NCBI RefSeq assembly: GCF_019052805.1
Contig: NZ_JAHQRJ010000001.1
Location: 372,001 to 436,000 of the forward strand
Source: Noviherbaspirillum sp. L7-7A
GTDB taxonomy: Bacteria > Pseudomonadota > Gammaproteobacteria > Burkholderiales > Burkholderiaceae_D
Length of the DNA stretch: 64,000 nucleotides
Direction of reading: 5' to 3'
This document shows positions 1 to 8,859 of the stretch, piece by piece. The stretch's first letter is position 1, and each line of letters begins with the position of its first letter. A model generated the notes under the pieces. That model saw only the letters and a list, made by a program, of their open reading frames with translations. It ran no database searches and was not told where the DNA came from. Position numbers and translations under genes: made by a program.

Positions 1-904
1 CGCCCAAATCCACCTGGCTGTTCCAGTCCGGACGGTACAGATTGAGCTTGCCATCGCTTTTCTTGTAAGGGACTGGCGGCTGCACGCGCTTGTTCATCAT
101 TGGCACCAGCGTGGCCCAGCCGTCCGGGTTGGACTGGCCAGGGGTTTGCTGCACCGTTGCCGGGCCCAGGGTTGCCAACTGATCAGCCAGTATGCGCGTG
201 GCGGGACTGGATGCGATATAACTGCCATGCACGTGCGCCGCGGTATCCGGGTCGAGGCTTGCCAGTTCGGCATGCATGCCGATCAAGGCCTGGGCATGGT
301 CGCTTACATCAATCAGCATGCTTTCTTCCATCAGCTCGCGGGCGCTGCTGGCCGCGGGCAAGCCATAACGCATCCGTTTGGCTGAGTGGGGAAAACCACC
401 GGCTGTACCGGCCCGTATCGCGGCATAGGCGCGCTGATGGGCCTGCTGCGGCAGAACAAGATGAATCATGTTCATTTGCCAGGTGCCTTTTTCCGGGTCT
501 TCCATCGAGGTCAGATAGGCCAGCATCACCACGTCGGACGGCAGGGACACGGACTCGACGTGGTGCGTGATCTGCTTGGCCACATTGGCATCATTCAGGA
601 AGGCATTGCTCTGGCTGGCACGCGCCAGCACATGCGGTGCATCGGCAATGGGGGTTAACGGAAAACGCTTTCCCGCGATGTTGAGCACATGGGTGTCTGT
701 CACGCCGCCGAGATGCGACAGATTGAAGAACAAGGTGCGCTCGTCCATCGCCCTTCCGCCACCGGAAGACCCGCCGCAGCCGGACAGCGCAGGCGGCAAG
801 CCGAGGGCCATGCCCGCTGCGCCGGCGCGTGTCAGAAACTGGCGGCGGGTGAGGCGGCTGCTGTTGAGCAGTTGAGAAAGCAATGCATATTTTTCGACGT
901 TCAT
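1..904 (-). CDS. Tat-exported lipoprotein of unknown function (C-terminus cut by window edge)
   Basis: An open frame of 301 codons runs from ATG at 904 to the window edge with no stop. Residues about 19-38 carry a twin-arginine motif (TRRQFLTRAG), a short hydrophobic stretch and a lipobox ending LSGC, followed by a Gly/Ser-rich linker. This predicts Tat export and lipid anchoring. The mature part (for example HVLNIAGKRFPLTP, PSDVVMLAYL) matches no family I recognise. It starts 30 bases after the stop of the pentapeptide gene and is probably the third gene of that operon. The ribosome site (AGAGAA, 6 bases upstream) is weak. Being Tat-dependent, it may fold or bind a cofactor before export; that is inference. 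Confidence 0.7.
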   Translation of the reverse strand, partial: MNVEKYALLSQLLNSSRLTRRQFLTRAGAAGMALGLPPALSGCGGSSGGGRAMDERTLFFNLSHLGGVTDTHVLNIAGKRFPLTPIADAPHVLARASQSNAFLNDANVAKQITHHVESVSLPSDVVMLAYLTSMEDPEKGTWQMNMIHLVLPQQAHQRAYAAIRAGTAGGFPHSAKRMRYGLPAASSARELMEESMLIDVSDHAQALIGMHAELASLDPDTAAHVHGSYIASSPATRILADQLATLGPATVQQTPGQSNPDGWATLVPMMNKRVQPPVPYKKSDGKLNLYRPDWNSQVDLG

Positions 905-934
905 GGCATGTTCTCTGATCCAGGAGTGATGGAA

Positions 935-2752
935 TTACCAGCCGGCGCGTGCTCGTTCTGGATACCCGTTGCAAAGGCTGGCTGGCGCGGCGGCGGGCAT
1001 ATAGGTGGCTGCATTGGCATACCATGCAGCAGGATCGTCCGGAGCGAGGCGTGACTTCCAGCGCAGGTTGCCGCCATCGGTGCGCGCCGGGCCGCAACCA
1101 GGCACGCCATCTGCACCGGCGGCCGCGCCATCCGGACAGATGATTGTTCTCGACAGCGGCGCAGGCGCCGGAGCATAGGCCAGTTGTAAGCAAACGTCCG
1201 TCGCTGCTGGTGGATTGCATCCCCGGGACGGGCAGGCGAAGCTGTTGTGCAGGAGGGCTGCAAGGTTCAGATAGATCAGGTTGCCGTCTGGACGAAAATC
1301 CAGATAGGCATTGCTCAGGTCGGCATACTCCAGCAAGGCGGCGCCAGCCAGGTCGGTGCCTTCGAGGTGGGCGTTGGTAAACCTGGTGGGGACGCCGTCG
1401 CTATTGGCACCGATCGATGCAGCGGCGAAGCTGGCTCCGGTCAGAACCGCCTTGTCAAACAGGCCGCCACGAATCTGAACGGCGCTGAAGTCGACGCCGT
1501 AAAGGTAGGCGTTGGAAAAATTCGTGTCCGTCATTTCCGCTTTATAAGCGCTGGCGCATTGCCGCGTTGTCCCGCCGTGGTTGGGCTCGGTTGTGACGCA
1601 CAGGCCGGGATAAGTGCTGTAAAAGTTTGCACCGTTGAAATCTGCGCCTGTCAGCGTGGAGAACGACAGGTTCACATTTTTCAGATGGGCACCTGCCAGC
1701 GTTGCAGCGACCCCGATGCTGCCTTTGCCGAGCGACGCCCCGTAGAGGTTGGCGCCGGACAGGTTTGCTCTGGCCAGATTGGCGCCATGCAAACGCGCCT
1801 GTTGCAGATTGGCGCATTGCTTGTCGACGCACTGCAGGCTGGCACGATCAAGCTGCGCGCCGGCCATGCTGGCGCCAGCGAGATTGATGCCATCCAGCGT
1901 GGCGTTGCTGAGCCTGGCGTTGTCGAGGATGGCATTCGCAAGATTGGCGCAGCGACCCTTGCTGCAACCCAGGCTGGCGCCACGCAGATCGGCACCGGTC
2001 AGGTTGGCGCCAGCCATGCTGATGCCATCCATGACGGCATTGCCAAACCTGGCCCGATTCAGGTCTGCCTTGTCCAGGTTCAGGTTGCCCAGCTGGCTGG
2101 CGCATGCGCTGAGGTCGGTGCGGAAAGTGTCGTTGACGGAGCCCAGGTCAAGCCGTGGCCAGTCGGCCACGAATTCGCAATGCATCGTTGCGCCGCGGAA
2201 GGAAGGCTTGCAGCTGCTTTCATCAATCTTCAGTGGGCTGGGTCCGAAGATGGCCAGGCCTGACGCAAGATTGGTGCGGGAGAAGTCCGTACAGCTGATA
2301 TCGGCGTAAGTGAAATAGGTACGGCCGCTGAACGTCATATTGCTGAAGCAGGCGCGGTTGAGATTGGCCCTGGTGAAATCGGTGGGACGCAGGTCCTCCC
2401 GGTCGCTGGCCTGCACCCGGGCATTGCTGAAGTTCGCGCCTTCCAGATTGGCGCCGATGAACACCGTGCCTTTCAGTGTCGCGCCGCTGAAATTGGCGCC
2501 ACGCAGATCGCGGCGGCTGAAGTTCTTGTTTGAAAGGTCCTGGTTGCTGAAGTCAGGGCCGGAAGAACCGAAAGGAAGGCTGGGGCAGGATTGTTGCGCT
2601 TGCTGCTGTGTCTGGGGAATGGCAGCAAGCAGGCGCGTACCCACTGCCGCGTCGTACAGGAAGGAGCAAACGGTCACAAGCGCAATGATGCAGGGCTTAA
2701 GGAAAAGGCGCGGGAAGACCGCCGCGCGACTGTGAAAAATGTTCCATTGCAT
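935..2752 (-). CDS. Exported pentapeptide-repeat protein
   Basis: A protein of 605 residues. A hydrophobic N-terminal segment (about residues 18-45, FLKPCIIALVTVCSFL) looks like a signal peptide or anchor. From about residue 70 to 470 it is built of A(N/D)LXX pentapeptides such as GANLEGANFSNA and NLTGADLRGASL, which fold as a right-handed quadrilateral beta-helix. Paired cysteines interrupt the helix (GCSKGRCANL, CVDKQCANL), suggesting disulfides outside the cytoplasm. The C-terminal 100 residues are Pro/Ala-rich and not repetitive. Its ATG overlaps the stop of the upstream glycine-rich gene (TGATG), so the two are probably translationally coupled. The substrate or partner is unknown. Confidence 0.85.
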   Translation of the reverse strand: MQWNIFHSRAAVFPRLFLKPCIIALVTVCSFLYDAAVGTRLLAAIPQTQQQAQQSCPSLPFGSSGPDFSNQDLSNKNFSRRDLRGANFSGATLKGTVFIGANLEGANFSNARVQASDREDLRPTDFTRANLNRACFSNMTFSGRTYFTYADISCTDFSRTNLASGLAIFGPSPLKIDESSCKPSFRGATMHCEFVADWPRLDLGSVNDTFRTDLSACASQLGNLNLDKADLNRARFGNAVMDGISMAGANLTGADLRGASLGCSKGRCANLANAILDNARLSNATLDGINLAGASMAGAQLDRASLQCVDKQCANLQQARLHGANLARANLSGANLYGASLGKGSIGVAATLAGAHLKNVNLSFSTLTGADFNGANFYSTYPGLCVTTEPNHGGTTRQCASAYKAEMTDTNFSNAYLYGVDFSAVQIRGGLFDKAVLTGASFAAASIGANSDGVPTRFTNAHLEGTDLAGAALLEYADLSNAYLDFRPDGNLIYLNLAALLHNSFACPSRGCNPPAATDVCLQLAYAPAPAPLSRTIICPDGAAAGADGVPGCGPARTDGGNLRWKSRLAPDDPAAWYANAATYMPAAAPASLCNGYPERARAGW

Positions 2753-4440
2753 CAGGAGCCCTCCTCAAATCGGACCGTCGCGTAGGCGCCGCTTGCCAGA
2801 CCGCTTTTGCCATCTGCACTGCGACATTGGCTGTTCGCGCTGCCGTCTTCCGTGGGATTGCCAATGCCGGTGCCGCCTTTCCCGGGTACACCGGCTTGGT
2901 CTCCATAGATCACACCTGGTCCTGGATCGGTCGAATTTCCAACCAGCGCAACCCCAATGGATGGCCCAGCGCTTCCTCCCGCACCGCCTGCGCCTGCTCC
3001 GCCGGGCCCCCCTTTACCGCCCATGCTGCCAAAGCCCGGCATCACGACGTCGTTGTAGTCAACGAACGGTGTGGAAATTTGTCGCCCGTTATAAGGCAAG
3101 CCACCCATGCCGCCCGGGCCCCCAAGGCCTCCAGAACCGCCCGCGCCACCGTTGCCTCCGGGGCCGGGGATGATGTTTGCGCCGTTGAAAAGATTACTGA
3201 TGGTGGAATCGACCAGAAGCAGCGCGATGGATGCGCCTCCCTGCTGACCACCGCCGCCGCCGGGGCCACCGCATCCGCCGCCGCCGCCGCCGCCGCCCGC
3301 AAAGCCGTAGAACAATGCCTTCGGCAGGAATGCCGGGACATAAGCACCATAGCCCCCGCCGCCGCCGCCGCCGCCACCACTTCCGTTTCCGCCATCGCCG
3401 CCTTTGCCAGCTATCGTGCCAGCCCATCGGCCGACGGTGATGTTGCCTAAATCGGTCACACCCGGACCTGTTTCGCCTCCAGCCTGGCTGCAATCGCCGA
3501 TTTGACCATTGGCGCCAATTCCGCCGTTGCCGGGCGTCGGGTTTGATTCAACACGGCCAGTGCAGTTTCCGCCGAAATTCCCATCTCGGCCATTGCCACC
3601 GCCTATTGCGGCGCCACTGCTTTGGCCCACAAGCTCGCCTAGTGGCTGTGTCGAGGAGACGGCATGGCAATCGCAGTCAATAAAGCAATTAGACGTCGTA
3701 AACCTCACTGTCTCCCGCCCTGCGCCGCCGGTGCCCCGGGTTGCTTCAGAGCGGGAAGGGCATGCCCGGCCTCCAGCGCCGTAATCCGAAGGCGACCAGC
3801 CGGCAGGTGTGCCGCCGTCGCCGCCCGGAGCGCCTGCCATAGTGCTTCCCTGCGCGCCGTCGCCCCCACGTCCGGCAAGCAGCGTTACCGACTGCAGGAT
3901 TAGCCCGTTGCTCGAGCGCGCACGCAGTGCCACGCTGGCTTCGCCCGGCGCGGTTTCGTCTTTGCCCAGCACCAGTAATCCGCTGATGACAGTGTCGGAA
4001 TTGATGCCGTTGGCATCGATGGCCGGCGTGCCTGCTGGTGGCGAGGCTTCGATGACGGTTCGGTAGTGATAGTCGGGCTCATCGCCAAACCGGCAACTGC
4101 CATGCACGCTGACGGCGTCGCGCAGGACGATGGTTTGCGTGGTCGGATACAGGCCGTGCCGGACCGCGACGGCGCAGTCTGCAACGCTGCAGCGTGCAAT
4201 GGCGGCGGCGATGGTAGCGCAGGCCGTTTCAGCAGCGCCGCCGCAACTGTCGTTGTCGCTGCCAGTTGGGGAAACGAAAATGACAGTGCGGGCAGTGGCC
4301 ATGTCGCCATAAGGACAAAGCACTGCCGGCACATCGGCTAGCCGGTCTGAATTTTGGGAACTGGAGCCGCTACCGCAACCGGCAAGCCCAAGAAACGCAA
4401 GCCAGAGAAGGTGCCGCCCGGCGGGGATGGAAATGGGCAT
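2752..4440 (-). CDS. Glycine-rich parallel beta-helix lipoprotein (DUF1565-like)
   Basis: The chosen start at 4440 gives 562 residues and sits behind a good ribosome site (GGAAAGGA). It opens with a lipoprotein signal (LLWLAFLGLAGC, lipobox LAGC). Residues about 50-120 resemble the DUF1565 start of pectin-lyase-like beta-helices (VSPTGSDNDSC, then ACATIAAAIA). Residues about 165-530 are dense in GG motifs (GGDGGNGSGGGGG, GGPGGMGG), forming long polyglycine-like stretches. An upstream in-frame start at 4500 has no ribosome site. It is the first gene of a leftward operon and overlaps the pentapeptide gene by one base. It is probably a surface or periplasmic structural protein; no enzyme motif is evident. 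Confidence 0.8.
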   Translation of the reverse strand: MPISIPAGRHLLWLAFLGLAGCGSGSSSQNSDRLADVPAVLCPYGDMATARTVIFVSPTGSDNDSCGGAAETACATIAAAIARCSVADCAVAVRHGLYPTTQTIVLRDAVSVHGSCRFGDEPDYHYRTVIEASPPAGTPAIDANGINSDTVISGLLVLGKDETAPGEASVALRARSSNGLILQSVTLLAGRGGDGAQGSTMAGAPGGDGGTPAGWSPSDYGAGGRACPSRSEATRGTGGAGRETVRFTTSNCFIDCDCHAVSSTQPLGELVGQSSGAAIGGGNGRDGNFGGNCTGRVESNPTPGNGGIGANGQIGDCSQAGGETGPGVTDLGNITVGRWAGTIAGKGGDGGNGSGGGGGGGGGYGAYVPAFLPKALFYGFAGGGGGGGGCGGPGGGGGQQGGASIALLLVDSTISNLFNGANIIPGPGGNGGAGGSGGLGGPGGMGGLPYNGRQISTPFVDYNDVVMPGFGSMGGKGGPGGAGAGGAGGSAGPSIGVALVGNSTDPGPGVIYGDQAGVPGKGGTGIGNPTEDGSANSQCRSADGKSGLASGAYATVRFEEGS

Positions 4441-4616
4441 GGTCGAATCCTTTCCAAGCTCCGTAACCCGAAAGCGCCAGTTGATGCATGGACCATGCAA
4501 GAAACTTGAACTTTATGTGAGTTAACCAGAAGCCAAATGGGAAGCGACCGCCTGTACTGAAAGAAGATGAATGGAGGATGGATCGCACGCACGAAGGCGT
4601 GCGCTTTTCCTAATCG

Positions 4617-5432
4617 CTAATAGCCGCCGGAATCCTGCATTGCCTTGACGGCCAGCCCGATAACGGCAATGACGGGCAATGCAGCGACGGCGATCCCGGC
4701 GATCGATGCGCGTGGCCCGGACGCCTGCCGCATCGCCAGGGATGCGGCGAGCAATGCGCCGGCCAGCAGCAGCACCATCAACAGGCCAAAGCCGGCGTAA
4801 ATATGCGCGTAGGCCAGCAGGGCGCCCAGGATGAGCGTTGCCAACCCGATGCCTGCCGGGCCGAACTGCAGGCGACCACGCTTTTGCAGCGCGCACACAA
4901 AGAGCGCCACGCCGAGTGCACCGCAAAGCTGGCCCAGGAGCTGGCTGGCATCGATCATCAGCGCCAGGCCGGCACCACCGGCGACAATCGCCAGGATGAG
5001 CGACGCGGCCTGCCCCCGCACCTTGACGGCCGTAAGGCTGCTCCATACGGCTGTGATCAAAACAGCGACCGCGAAAACCAGCAGCACCGTCCTGGCCGTG
5101 CCGTTGCTGCCCAGGGCCGGCATGGCGGCGACGGCTGCCACCAGCAGCGCCAGCAGCAAACGCGGAGCCAGACCGTCGCTACGCGCTGCGGCAATCGCGC
5201 CCAGCGCCAGAACCAATATCAGCGGCAGCCAGTCCAGGGCCTGATGCGGCGGAAAGGACCACTGTGCATGAAAGGTCGCCACGTAGGACGCCAGCAGGCC
5301 AGCCGCAACGGCCAGCGGCGCCGGCCAGACCCGATGGCTGGCCGAGAACAGCAGCAGGATCATGGCACTGATGGCGGCGGGAATCAGCAGGCTTTGCAGC
5401 AGCAGGGGAAGCAGGAAGGAGGGATCGGGCAT
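4617..5432 (-). CDS. Polytopic inner-membrane protein, unknown function
   Basis: From the start at 5432 the protein has 271 residues and about eight to nine hydrophobic helices (for example LLLQSLLIPAAISAMILLLF, LLMVLLLAGALLAASLAM). There are few charged residues and no transporter or enzyme motif that I recognise. The frame extends upstream to a TTG at 5549, but that part is Arg/Pro-rich and overlaps the end of the YceI gene, so MPDPSFLLP is preferred. No clear ribosome site is visible before it, so the start is uncertain. It lies 97 bases downstream of the YceI gene on the same strand and may be cotranscribed with it. Confidence 0.65.
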   Translation of the reverse strand: MPDPSFLLPLLLQSLLIPAAISAMILLLFSASHRVWPAPLAVAAGLLASYVATFHAQWSFPPHQALDWLPLILVLALGAIAAARSDGLAPRLLLALLVAAVAAMPALGSNGTARTVLLVFAVAVLITAVWSSLTAVKVRGQAASLILAIVAGGAGLALMIDASQLLGQLCGALGVALFVCALQKRGRLQFGPAGIGLATLILGALLAYAHIYAGFGLLMVLLLAGALLAASLAMRQASGPRASIAGIAVAALPVIAVIGLAVKAMQDSGGY

Positions 5433-5529
5433 GGCAGCGGCGGAAAGGAAATGAAACTGAACGGGAAAAACAGGCAATGAGGCCCGCCGGGCACGGCAAG
5501 CGGCGCGGCGGCGCGGCGGGCTGCGTGAA

Positions 5530-6120
5530 TTACTGCTTGATGGCTTCAATATTGATGCGCAGGTCTACCTCGTCGGTGGCCGCCTTCGGGATGCCATAGG
5601 CGATGCCGAAGTCGCTGCGCTTGATGGTTGTGCTGGCGGTATAGCCGACCCGGCTGTCGCCACGGGGGCCGGGGCCGGCGCCGATTTCCTTGAGCTTGAA
5701 GGTGACCGGCTTGGTCACGCCATGCAGGGTCAGGTTGCCGGCGACAGTGCCTTCGCCGCTACCGTTGAGGGTAACGGCGGACGAGACGAAGCTCAGCGTG
5801 GGGAATTGCACTGCATTGAAGAAGTCCGGGCTCTTCAGGTGCTTGTCCAGTCCTTCGCTTTTGGTGTCGACGCTGTCGACCTTGACGTCGACACGGATCT
5901 TGCTCTTTTCGGGTGTATCGACGACCAGGTCGCCGGACATGTCGTTGAAGCGGCCCATGAAGCGGCTGATGCCGCCGGCATGGCCGACTTCAAAGTAGGC
6001 GACTGAATGAACCGGGTCGATCTTGTAATTGCCTGCGGGCGCGGCGGCGCTGGCTGCGCCGGCGGACAGCAGGGAAGCCAGGGCGATGGCGGACAGGGAC
6101 AGGCGGGATGCAAATTTCAT
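5530..6120 (-). CDS. YceI-family periplasmic protein
   Basis: The 196-residue protein has a classical signal peptide (SAIALASLLSAGAASA) and a full YceI domain. Diagnostic stretches are YKIDPVHSVAYFEVGH at the start, LKSPDFFNAVQFPTLSF in the middle, and GVTKPVTFKL with RSDFGI near the end. YceI proteins are periplasmic lipocalin-like beta-barrels that bind polyisoprenoid chains; the physiological role is poorly known and often linked to stress. It is transcribed divergently from a CusR-like regulator, with 198 bases between them holding a metal-regulator-like palindrome. It could therefore belong to that regulon. Length is normal for the family (about 190). Confidence 0.92.
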   Translation of the reverse strand: MKFASRLSLSAIALASLLSAGAASAAAPAGNYKIDPVHSVAYFEVGHAGGISRFMGRFNDMSGDLVVDTPEKSKIRVDVKVDSVDTKSEGLDKHLKSPDFFNAVQFPTLSFVSSAVTLNGSGEGTVAGNLTLHGVTKPVTFKLKEIGAGPGPRGDSRVGYTASTTIKRSDFGIAYGIPKAATDEVDLRINIEAIKQ

Positions 6121-6268
6121 AGGTCGTGTTCTCTTGAGTGTGGGCCGGGGTAGTGGTAACCGGATCGGCGGCGCGCTGTCATCCGGCTTACAATGCGCAT
6201 CCGTTCCGTTGCGCACCGATAAGGACAGAGTGTAGGGAAGCAACCCCGACGCCATACTGTCACGAATC

Positions 6269-6282
6269 TGACAATTTTGTAA
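6269..6282. promoter_or_regulatory. CusR/CopR-like binding palindrome
   Basis: The sequence TGACAATTTTGTAA is a near-perfect inverted repeat (TGACAA, 2 bases, TTGTAA). It resembles the box bound by heavy-metal OmpR-type regulators such as CusR. A further half-site pair, TGTCA-N5-TGACA, overlaps it at 6259-6273. It lies in the divergent YceI/regulator intergenic region, centred about 43 bases before the regulator start codon. A GATAAT hexamer at 6306-6311 could be the -10 element of the regulator gene. Binding is inferred from sequence only. Confidence 0.5.
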
Positions 6283-6318
6283 TCCAGCAATACCTGCATT
6301 CGCGGGATAATCCGCCAG

Positions 6319-7005
6319 ATGAAGATCCTGATCGTCGAGGACGAAACCAAAACCGCCGACTACCTCCACAAGGGCCTGACCGAGCATAGCTGCGTGGTCG
6401 ACGTGGCGCGCAACGGGCTGGACGGCCGCCATCTGGCGCTCGAAAACGATTACGACGCCATCGTGCTGGATGTGATGCTGCCGGGCGTGGATGGCTTCGG
6501 CGTGCTGGAAGCGCTGCGCCAGCGGCGCCAGACCCCGGTCATCATGCTCACCGCCCGCGACCGTGTGGAAGACCGGGTGCGCGGCCTGCAGGCCGGCGCC
6601 GACGATTACCTGGTCAAGCCGTTTTCCTTCCTTGAATTGCTGGCGCGGCTGCAGGCGCTGGTGCGGCGCGGCAAGCCGCAGGACGCGGCCCAGTTGCAGA
6701 TCGCCGACCTGCATGTGGACCTGATCGCCCGCAAGGCTTCGCGTGGCGGCATGCGGCTGGACCTGACGTCCAAGGAATTCCTGTTGCTGACCACGCTGGG
6801 CCGACGCCAAGGACAGATCCTGTCGAAGACGGAAATCGCTGAACTGGTGTGGGACATGAATTTCGACAGCAATACCAACGTGGTGGAAGTCGCCATCAAG
6901 CGGCTGCGCAACAAGATCGACGGGCCGTTCGAGCGCAAGCTGCTGCATACGATACGCGGCATGGGCTATGTGCTGGAAGCGCGGCGCGACGGGGAGGCGG
7001 CATGA
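6319..7005 (+). CDS. OmpR/PhoB-family response regulator, CusR/CopR-like
   Basis: The 228-residue regulator has an N-terminal receiver domain with acidic residues at VEDE, phosphoacceptor Asp51 (VLDVMLPGVDG), Thr in IMLTARD and Lys in YLVKPF. Residues about 130-222 form a winged-helix DNA-binding domain (LTSKEFLLLTTLGRR, VEVAIKRLRNKID, IRGMGYVLE). Overall sequence is closest to heavy-metal regulators (CusR, CopR, CzcR). The histidine kinase gene overlaps its stop codon (ATGATG), so the pair is coupled. No ribosome site is visible before the ATG, and a -10-like GATAAT ends only 7 bases upstream, so the message may be leaderless. The actual signal cannot be read from the sequence. Confidence 0.92.
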   Translation: MKILIVEDETKTADYLHKGLTEHSCVVDVARNGLDGRHLALENDYDAIVLDVMLPGVDGFGVLEALRQRRQTPVIMLTARDRVEDRVRGLQAGADDYLVKPFSFLELLARLQALVRRGKPQDAAQLQIADLHVDLIARKASRGGMRLDLTSKEFLLLTTLGRRQGQILSKTEIAELVWDMNFDSNTNVVEVAIKRLRNKIDGPFERKLLHTIRGMGYVLEARRDGEAA

Positions 7006-8363
7006 TGCGATCGATTGCGGTGCGCCTGGCGGTGACCTTCGGGCTGGTGGCGGCGGTGGTGTTCGCGCTGTCCGGCTTTGCGCTCTACAGGGCGCTGGCC
7101 ACCACGCTGGAGCGCCAGCAGGAAACCGACCTGCGCGGCAAGCTGGAAGTGGCGACACGGCTGATCAGCCAGGTGCGCAGCGTCGAACGCTGGGACCAGT
7201 TGCGCAATACGCTCACCACCATCACCACCACCGACGGCAATACGCGGTTCTGGATCGCCTGCGAGAACACTGCGCTGAACTATGGCTTTTCCACGCCGGA
7301 AGGCGGCCATCCGGAATTCGGCAGCTCCGTCAAGCTGGTGACGGTGAAGGACAGTCCCTATCCGCTCAAGACGCTGGGCGACACCCTGAAACCCTTTCCC
7401 GACTATCCCGAAATCTATCTGGCGGTGGGCATCAGCACCGAGTCGCAGGCCAGGACGCTGCATGATTTCGCCATTGCGCTGACGGTCATTTCCCTGTGCG
7501 GCATTGCCTGCGTGGCGATGCTGGGCTACTGGGTATCCGGCTTCGGGCTGCGTCCGCTGGCGCGGCTGTGCGCCGGTGCGCAGGGGCTGAATGCGCGCAA
7601 CCTGTCGCAGCGGCTGGACGCGCCGGCAGTCAGCGAGCTGGCGCCGCTGGCGGCCTCCTTCAATGGCGCACTGGACCGGCTGGAAACCGCTTATGCCCAA
7701 CTGGAAGGATTCAATGCCGATGTCGCGCATGAACTGCGCACGCCGATCGGCAACATCATCGGCGCCACCCAGGTGGCGCTGACCCGCGAGCGCAGCAAGG
7801 CCGAGCTGGAGGAAACCCTGCAGTCCAACCTGGAAGAGCTGGAGCGGCTGCGCGCCATCGTCAATGACATGCTATTTCTGGCGCGTGCCGACCGCGGCGA
7901 AACCGCGAATGGCCTGGCCCAGGCTTCGCTGGCAGCCGAGGTGCACAAGACCATTGAGTTCCTGGAGCCGCTGATGGAGGAAAAGTCGCTGGCGGTGGAC
8001 ACCCTGGGCGACGCGGTGGCGTCGGTCGACCGCGCGCTGTTTCGGCGGGCGATGAGCAATCTGCTGCATAACGCGATCCAGTACAGCCCGCCGGGCAGCC
8101 GGCTGCGGGTGGAGATGCGGGAAGAGGCGCGCGGCATCGAGGTGGCGGTGTCCAACCCTGGCGTGGAGATTCCGGGCGAGCATCTGAGCCGGCTGTTCGA
8201 CCGCTTCTACCGCGCCGATCCGTCGCGCGCCTATAGTCAGGACAACCATGGATTGGGCCTGGCGATCGTCAAAGCCATCGCCAAGATGCACGGCGGCACG
8301 GTGTTTGCGCGCAGCACGGGCGGGGTCAACACGATAGGCCTGACGCTGCACGGCGCGGGGTGA
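7002..8363 (+). CDS. Heavy-metal-type sensor histidine kinase (CusS-like)
   Basis: The kinase has 453 residues: transmembrane helix about 10-32, periplasmic loop about 35-155, second helix about 157-178 (ALTVISLCGIACVAMLGYWV), HAMP, then a dimerisation domain with His243 (DVAHELRTPIGNI). The ATPase domain shows the N box (MSNLLHNAIQYSP) and the G2 box (HGLGLAIVKAIAKMHGG). The sequence around AYAQLEGFNADVAHELRTP is typical of the CusS/CopS heavy-metal sensor family. It overlaps the response regulator stop by three bases; a second ATG follows immediately. Metal specificity is not evident: no metal efflux genes lie in the window. Confidence 0.92.
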   Translation: MMRSIAVRLAVTFGLVAAVVFALSGFALYRALATTLERQQETDLRGKLEVATRLISQVRSVERWDQLRNTLTTITTTDGNTRFWIACENTALNYGFSTPEGGHPEFGSSVKLVTVKDSPYPLKTLGDTLKPFPDYPEIYLAVGISTESQARTLHDFAIALTVISLCGIACVAMLGYWVSGFGLRPLARLCAGAQGLNARNLSQRLDAPAVSELAPLAASFNGALDRLETAYAQLEGFNADVAHELRTPIGNIIGATQVALTRERSKAELEETLQSNLEELERLRAIVNDMLFLARADRGETANGLAQASLAAEVHKTIEFLEPLMEEKSLAVDTLGDAVASVDRALFRRAMSNLLHNAIQYSPPGSRLRVEMREEARGIEVAVSNPGVEIPGEHLSRLFDRFYRADPSRAYSQDNHGLGLAIVKAIAKMHGGTVFARSTGGVNTIGLTLHGAG

Positions 8364-8397
8364 CGGGGCTGCGCAACGCAGCGTTAGTGGTGCAACA

Positions 8398-8859
8398 TCA
8401 ACCGCGCAGAGGTCCCATGCGCAGTTGGTTAAGATCTATTGCCGACAGCGGCGCCGGCTCGGCCGGCTCCTCCAGCCCGTCCAGGTCGGCGCGCAGGCGC
8501 TCGACCGCGTCGGCCATTCTCTCCACGTGTTTGACCAGATCCGCCGCGCTCATTTTTTCCGGTTCCAGGCGCAGGCAGCACATGAATTCGCCGGTGATGC
8601 TGTCGAGAGCGAAGGTGGTTCCGACGCTGCGGTCCAGGAAAAGATTGGCTTCCATCAGCAGCTTGAGCTGTGCGGTGCAGTCGTCGGGGGCCGGGGCAAT
8701 GCTGGAGTACAGGTGCAGCACGTCATTGGTGGCGTCGTGCTCGAAGTCGATGATGATGGTGCTGTCGAGCTGCATGCGGGCCATGCCGCGGTCGTCAAGG
8801 GCGAATTCCGGAAGTTTCGCGAGGGCGCCGAATTCGCGGACGATGTCATGAGCATGCAT
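8398..8859 (-). CDS. Type III secretion chaperone, CesT/Tir family (orphan)
   Basis: The start at 8859 follows a strong ribosome site (GGAGACACC) and gives 153 residues. Size, acidity and layout fit the CesT family of class I type III chaperones. Recognisable parts are an N-terminal helix (MHAHDIVREFGALAKLP), a strand pattern (DSTIIIDFEHD, VLHLYSSIAP), the LLMEANLF helix, then TTFALDSITGEFMCCLRL and a long C-terminal helix. Such chaperones bind effectors in the cytoplasm before secretion. No secretion apparatus or obvious effector lies next to it: the flanking genes are a two-component kinase (convergent) and thyA. An HrpL-like promoter sequence lies upstream at 8943-8971. Confidence 0.75.
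   Translation of the reverse strand: MHAHDIVREFGALAKLPEFALDDRGMARMQLDSTIIIDFEHDATNDVLHLYSSIAPAPDDCTAQLKLLMEANLFLDRSVGTTFALDSITGEFMCCLRLEPEKMSAADLVKHVERMADAVERLRADLDGLEEPAEPAPLSAIDLNQLRMGPLRG

Noticed and set aside
1247-2263. Plus-strand frame of 338 codons opposite the pentapeptide gene
   Set aside because: It is the antisense of pentapeptide repeats (period 15 bases); the minus-strand protein has a signal peptide and a known fold.
5483-5517. Terminator between the YceI and membrane-protein genes
   Set aside because: A 7-bp GC stem with a loop of more than 20 bases and no T-run; not convincing.
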